A program made the translations under genes and the position numbers. Below, one piece after another: positions 7,952-10,090 of a stretch of DNA of 10,090 bases (positions are counted from its first letter, which is position 1; each line of letters begins with the position of its first letter). The stretch comes from an uncultured Clostridia bacterium. GTDB taxonomy: Bacteria > Bacillota > Clostridia > Oscillospirales > Acutalibacteraceae. The stretch spans positions 1 through 10,090 of the forward strand of contig CAMNDS010000021.1 of the NCBI GenBank assembly GCA_946535695.1, written 5' to 3'. The notes beneath the pieces are model-generated. The model made no database searches. It was not told the origin of the DNA and was given only the letters and a program-made list of their open reading frames with translations.

Positions 7952-7968
7952 ATCCAAAACTTTTGGAT
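7952..7968. promoter_or_regulatory. 17-bp perfect palindrome between the rpoB and tyrS promoters, possible operator
   Basis: ATCCAAAA (7952-7959), one central C, then TTTTGGAT (7961-7968). The dyad ends three bases before the tyrS -35 element and lies 26 bp upstream of the rpoB -35 element. It precedes both predicted transcription starts, so it is more likely a protein-binding site than an RNA hairpin. No regulator can be named. Confidence 0.45.
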
Positions 7969-7971
7969 AAC

Positions 7972-7999
7972 TTGACACTTAAACGTCTAAAGTTAAAAT
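7972..7999 (+). promoter_or_regulatory. Promoter of tyrS
   Basis: TTGACA at 7972-7977 and TAAAAT at 7994-7999 with 16 bp between them. An alternative TATACT at 7999-8004 is too far from this -35 (21 bp). Transcription should begin near 8006, leaving a leader of about 110 nt. The leader has a short A/T-rich dyad (ACATTT / AAATGT, 8081-8094) but no T-box consensus. Confidence 0.65.
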
Positions 8000-8117
8000 A
8001 TACTCAAGATGCCTTATTTTATATCACCATCTAAACTTTATAAAAATCGATACAAACAATATCTTGGCATTTTATCAAACACATTTTTAAATGTCAACAC
8101 TTTAGTGGAGGAATTTT

Positions 8118-9332
8118 ATGAAAATTTATGAAGAATTAAAATTTAGGGGCATAATTGCTCAAGCAACTAACGAAGAAAAAATAGAAAATCTTATGAATAA
8201 CAAAAAAATAACATTTTATGTGGGATGCGACCCAACAGCTGACAGTCTTCATGTTGGGCACCTTGTTCAGCTGTTTTTAGTTTCAAGACTTCAAAAAAAC
8301 GGGCACATTCCAATTTGTTTGTTCGGTGGCGGAACAGGATTTATCGGTGACCCTTCGGGCAAAAACAGTATGCGAAAACTTATGCCAAAAGAACAGATAG
8401 AACATAATGTTGAGTGCTTTAAAAAACAAATGTCAAAATTTTTGGATGTTTCAAATATAATTTTTGTAAATAACGTCGATTGGCTTTGTGATTTAAATTA
8501 TATAAATTTTTTAAGAGATATCGGCACTTGTTTCAGCGTTAATAAAATGCTTGCAGCTGAATGTTATAAACAGCGATTGCAGGAAGGCTTAACTTTTTTT
8601 GAGCTCAATTATATGATAATGCAGGCTTATGATTTTATGCATCTGAATAAAAAATACAACTGCGTGTTCCAAATTGGAGGAAACGACCAATGGAGCAATA
8701 TGATTGCAGGAGTCGAGCTTGTTAGGAAAAAAAGTAACACCGAAGTTTTTGCATTAACTACAAATTTACTCACAAAATCTGATGGGAAAAAAATGGGGAA
8801 GACCGAAAACGGTGCCATTTGGCTCGACCCTGAAAAAACTTCTCCTTATGATTTTTATCAATACTGGCGCAATATTCAAGACACTGATGTTATAAAATGC
8901 GTGAAAATGCTCACGGATATTGGTATAGATGAAATAAAACAATTTGAGAATTTAAAAGGTCAGGAACTTAACGAAGTTAAAAAAATTTTAGCCTATAATT
9001 TGACAAAAAAAATTCATGGCGAATCAGAAGCTGATAAGTGTAAAAATTCAGCTGAAAAAATTTTTACTTCCGGCGATTTTTCATCGGATATTCCTACTAA
9101 ATATATAAATTTGGAAAAATTTAAAGAAGAAAAGATAAAAATAATTGATTTGATTTTTGAAGCTAAAATTACTCAATCAAAAAGTGAAGCGCGTAGACTC
9201 GTCGAACAAGGTGGCATAAGTATTAATAATAAAACAGTCGATTTAAATTTTTGCGTAAATAAAAACAATTTAGAAAACGGTGTAATTTTAAAAAAAGGCA
9301 AGAAAAATTATTTTAAAATTATAAAATTATAA
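8118..9332 (+). CDS. tyrS: Tyrosyl-tRNA synthetase (tyrosine--tRNA ligase)
   Basis: Cytoplasmic class I aminoacyl-tRNA synthetase that activates tyrosine with ATP and charges tRNA-Tyr. The gene is complete: 404 aa, slightly under the ~420 aa of well-studied bacterial enzymes. The ATG at 8118-8120 is preceded by GGAGGA (8107-8112) with a five-base gap. The Rossmann catalytic domain opens with Y34-V-G-C-D38, the same numbers as the tyrosine-site residues of the Geobacillus stearothermophilus enzyme, followed by the HIGH-type motif H45-V-G-H48. YMIMQAYD (165-172) supplies the tyrosine-binding Tyr, Gln and Asp. IGGNDQW (186-192) follows. The second class I signature is K225-M-G-K-T229, typical of the TyrS family rather than the KMSKS-bearing TyrZ type. 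The C-terminal S4-like RNA-binding domain covers about 345-404 (SKSEARRLVEQGGISINN). It is transcribed alone, divergent from rpoB and convergent with the next gene. Confidence 0.98.
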   Translation: MKIYEELKFRGIIAQATNEEKIENLMNNKKITFYVGCDPTADSLHVGHLVQLFLVSRLQKNGHIPICLFGGGTGFIGDPSGKNSMRKLMPKEQIEHNVECFKKQMSKFLDVSNIIFVNNVDWLCDLNYINFLRDIGTCFSVNKMLAAECYKQRLQEGLTFFELNYMIMQAYDFMHLNKKYNCVFQIGGNDQWSNMIAGVELVRKKSNTEVFALTTNLLTKSDGKKMGKTENGAIWLDPEKTSPYDFYQYWRNIQDTDVIKCVKMLTDIGIDEIKQFENLKGQELNEVKKILAYNLTKKIHGESEADKCKNSAEKIFTSGDFSSDIPTKYINLEKFKEEKIKIIDLIFEAKITQSKSEARRLVEQGGISINNKTVDLNFCVNKNNLENGVILKKGKKNYFKIIKL

Positions 9333-9352
9333 GTTTTTAATTCAAAAACAAA

Positions 9353-9395
9353 CAACTACACAGATAATTAAATCCGTGTAGTTGAAGTTTTATTT
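9353..9395. terminator. Bidirectional intrinsic terminator shared by tyrS and the convergent gene
   Basis: CAACTACAC (9353-9361) pairs with GTGTAGTTG (9376-9384). After one mismatch, GAT/ATC adds three more pairs around an A/T loop. On the plus strand it is followed by AAGTTTTATTT (9385-9395), and on the minus strand by TTTGTTTTTG (9343-9352), so it can end transcripts from both sides. It lies 20 bp past the tyrS stop and 27 bp past the stop of the opposing gene. Confidence 0.85.
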
Positions 9396-9411
9396 AAACA
9401 GCTAAGCAGTG

Positions 9412-9822
9412 CTATTTTTCAATTGCTTTACTACCAGTTATGTTAGCATTTTTCTCCAAAGCTTCCGTTCTCTTGGTAAGTTCTTTCAAACCTTTTTTAC
9501 TTTTAACGGCTCTTCCGGCAGTTATTCCGTTACCAATTTCTCCTATATCCGAAAGTAAGCTAACTAAACCATCCAGCGCAGTAACTAATCCAAGGCTACC
9601 TGGCAATATAAGAATATTTTTAACGTCTTCATTTGTTACTCGAGGCAATGCGCCAGCACAAATAGCAGTTATACCAATACCTGCAGTAATTTTAGTAACA
9701 TCCTTTACCATCTGGAAAATACCACTTGTAATATTATAAGCCTTCCAACTTGCCTCGGCGGAAACCGCACTAAAAGCGATTGAAGAAGCACAAAACGCTG
9801 CACAAAACTTTTTACCAACCAT
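9412..9822 (-). CDS. Small exported protein with two hydrophobic segments, function unknown
   Basis: A complete 136-aa gene that I do not recognise. The ATG at 9820-9822 has GGAGGT at 9831-9836, eight bases upstream, and a strong promoter behind it, so the gene is real. The N-terminus is a signal peptide: Lys4-Lys5, a hydrophobic core of about residues 6-20, and a likely cleavage after Ala22 (A-V-S-A) or Ala24 (A-E-A). Two further hydrophobic, Gly/Ala-rich segments follow (about 43-60 and 69-91). The second ends in a glycine-rich stretch (IGEIGNGITAG). The C-terminal 33 residues are Lys-rich and probably helical. It could be membrane-inserted after export, or a secreted protein with amphipathic helices. 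There are Cys residues at 7 and 11, but no lipoprotein box. It stands alone, convergent with tyrS, and has the same type of promoter as the exported-protein gene at the left edge. Confidence 0.8.
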   Translation of the reverse strand: MVGKKFCAAFCASSIAFSAVSAEASWKAYNITSGIFQMVKDVTKITAGIGITAICAGALPRVTNEDVKNILILPGSLGLVTALDGLVSLLSDIGEIGNGITAGRAVKSKKGLKELTKRTEALEKNANITGSKAIEK

Positions 9823-9857
9823 TAGGTAAAACCTCCAACAAATATTTTTAGAAACCC

Positions 9858-9881
9858 GATACTGAGTTAAAACTCAGTATC
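9858..9881. promoter_or_regulatory. 24-bp perfect palindrome at the predicted transcription start
   Basis: GATACTGAGTT (9858-9868) and AACTCAGTATC (9871-9881) are perfect inverted arms separated by two A. The right edge coincides with the predicted +1 of the downstream minus-strand gene. The half-site CAGTAT (9875-9880) recurs as CAGTAT at 9887-9892, twelve bases on and overlapping the -10 hexamer. This arrangement suits a repressor operator. As RNA it would form a hairpin at the very 5' end; no T-run follows, so it is not a terminator. Confidence 0.6.
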
Positions 9882-9887
9882 AGCTCC

Positions 9888-9916
9888 AGTATATCATAAA
9901 TAAAAAAATTTGTCAA
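9888..9916 (-). promoter_or_regulatory. Sigma-A-type promoter of the 136-aa exported-protein gene
   Basis: On the minus strand TTGACA (9911-9916) and TATACT (9888-9893) are separated by exactly 17 bp. The predicted start of transcription is near 9880-9881, with a leader of about 58 nt. Both hexamers and the spacing are identical to those of the promoter at 299-327. Confidence 0.75.
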
Positions 9917-10090
9917 CATTTTTTTACGAAAAAAATAAAAATTAATCGTTTCAGGTATATTTTTACCCGTTATGACAGACTAGATTCTGTAATTTCTTTT
10001 CTTTTCTTTATTTACTTCGCTTTTATTTTTGATTATTTATTTCATATTAACAAAATCTAAAAAAATATATTTTTTATTTCTATACAATTT

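Noticed and set aside
8005..8070. Alternative pairings in the tyrS leader (CAAGAT with ATCTTG, or ATGCC with GGCAT)
   Set aside because: The arms are only five to six bases and about 50 nt apart in A/T-rich sequence. No terminator or ribosome binding site would be switched, so chance is likely.
7875..8117. T-box or other riboswitch between rpoB and tyrS
   Set aside because: No AGGGTGG core, specifier loop or terminator hairpin can be found by eye.
9440..9739. 99-codon plus-strand frame opposite the 136-aa exported protein
   Set aside because: The minus-strand gene has a signal peptide, ribosome binding site, promoter and terminator. The plus frame has none of these and would be downstream of the tyrS terminator.
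9975..10012. Weak hairpin (ACAGA / TCTGT) followed by a T/C-rich run
   Set aside because: It has a five-pair stem with a gap before the T-run, and no plus-strand gene ends nearby; too weak to call a terminator.

Overview
This is an ordinary housekeeping segment of a low-GC bacterium, most likely a member of the Bacillota (class Clostridia). The evidence is the A/T-rich third codon positions, strong GGAGG-type ribosome binding sites, near-consensus sigma-A promoters, a beta' subunit that resembles clostridial RpoC and lacks the large proteobacterial insertions, and a TyrRS with the KMGKT signature. The genetic code is standard: TGA is the stop of rpoB and Trp is TGG. I cannot place the organism below class level.

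Layout. Positions 1-123 (minus) are the first 41 codons of a small exported protein that runs off the left edge. It has a long leader and a near-perfect promoter at 299-327. A GC-rich stem-loop at 366-388 separates it from rpoC (390-3902, minus). rpoC lies 87 bp downstream of rpoB (3990-7868, minus), so the two form a two-gene rpoBC unit. The rpoB promoter faces away from tyrS (8118-9332, plus) across about 250 bp holding two opposed promoters and a 17-bp palindrome. tyrS converges on an unrecognised 136-aa exported protein (9412-9822, minus), and the two share one hairpin that looks like a bidirectional terminator. The last ~175 bp (9917-10090) are very A/T-rich; I see no gene or convincing signal there, only a pyrimidine-rich run near 9994-10012.

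How it works together. RpoB and RpoC are the catalytic subunits of RNA polymerase and TyrS charges tRNA-Tyr, so the core of the window is central information processing. The two flanking minus-strand genes are unrelated small exported proteins whose promoters share the same hexamers and spacing (TTGACA, 17 bp, TATACT).

I found no mobile element, CRISPR array, tRNA, rRNA, recognisable riboswitch or defence system, and no clear new multi-gene system. The points worth a second look are local: a ~90-residue purely acidic tail on RpoB carrying a hexanucleotide repeat; a degraded copy of the rpoB 3' end in the rpoB-rpoC spacer; a Lys in the RpoC trigger loop where Arg is expected; rpoBC and tyrS lacking their usual context (ribosomal protein genes and T-box, respectively); and a palindrome with an extra half-site over the promoter of the 136-aa exported protein.
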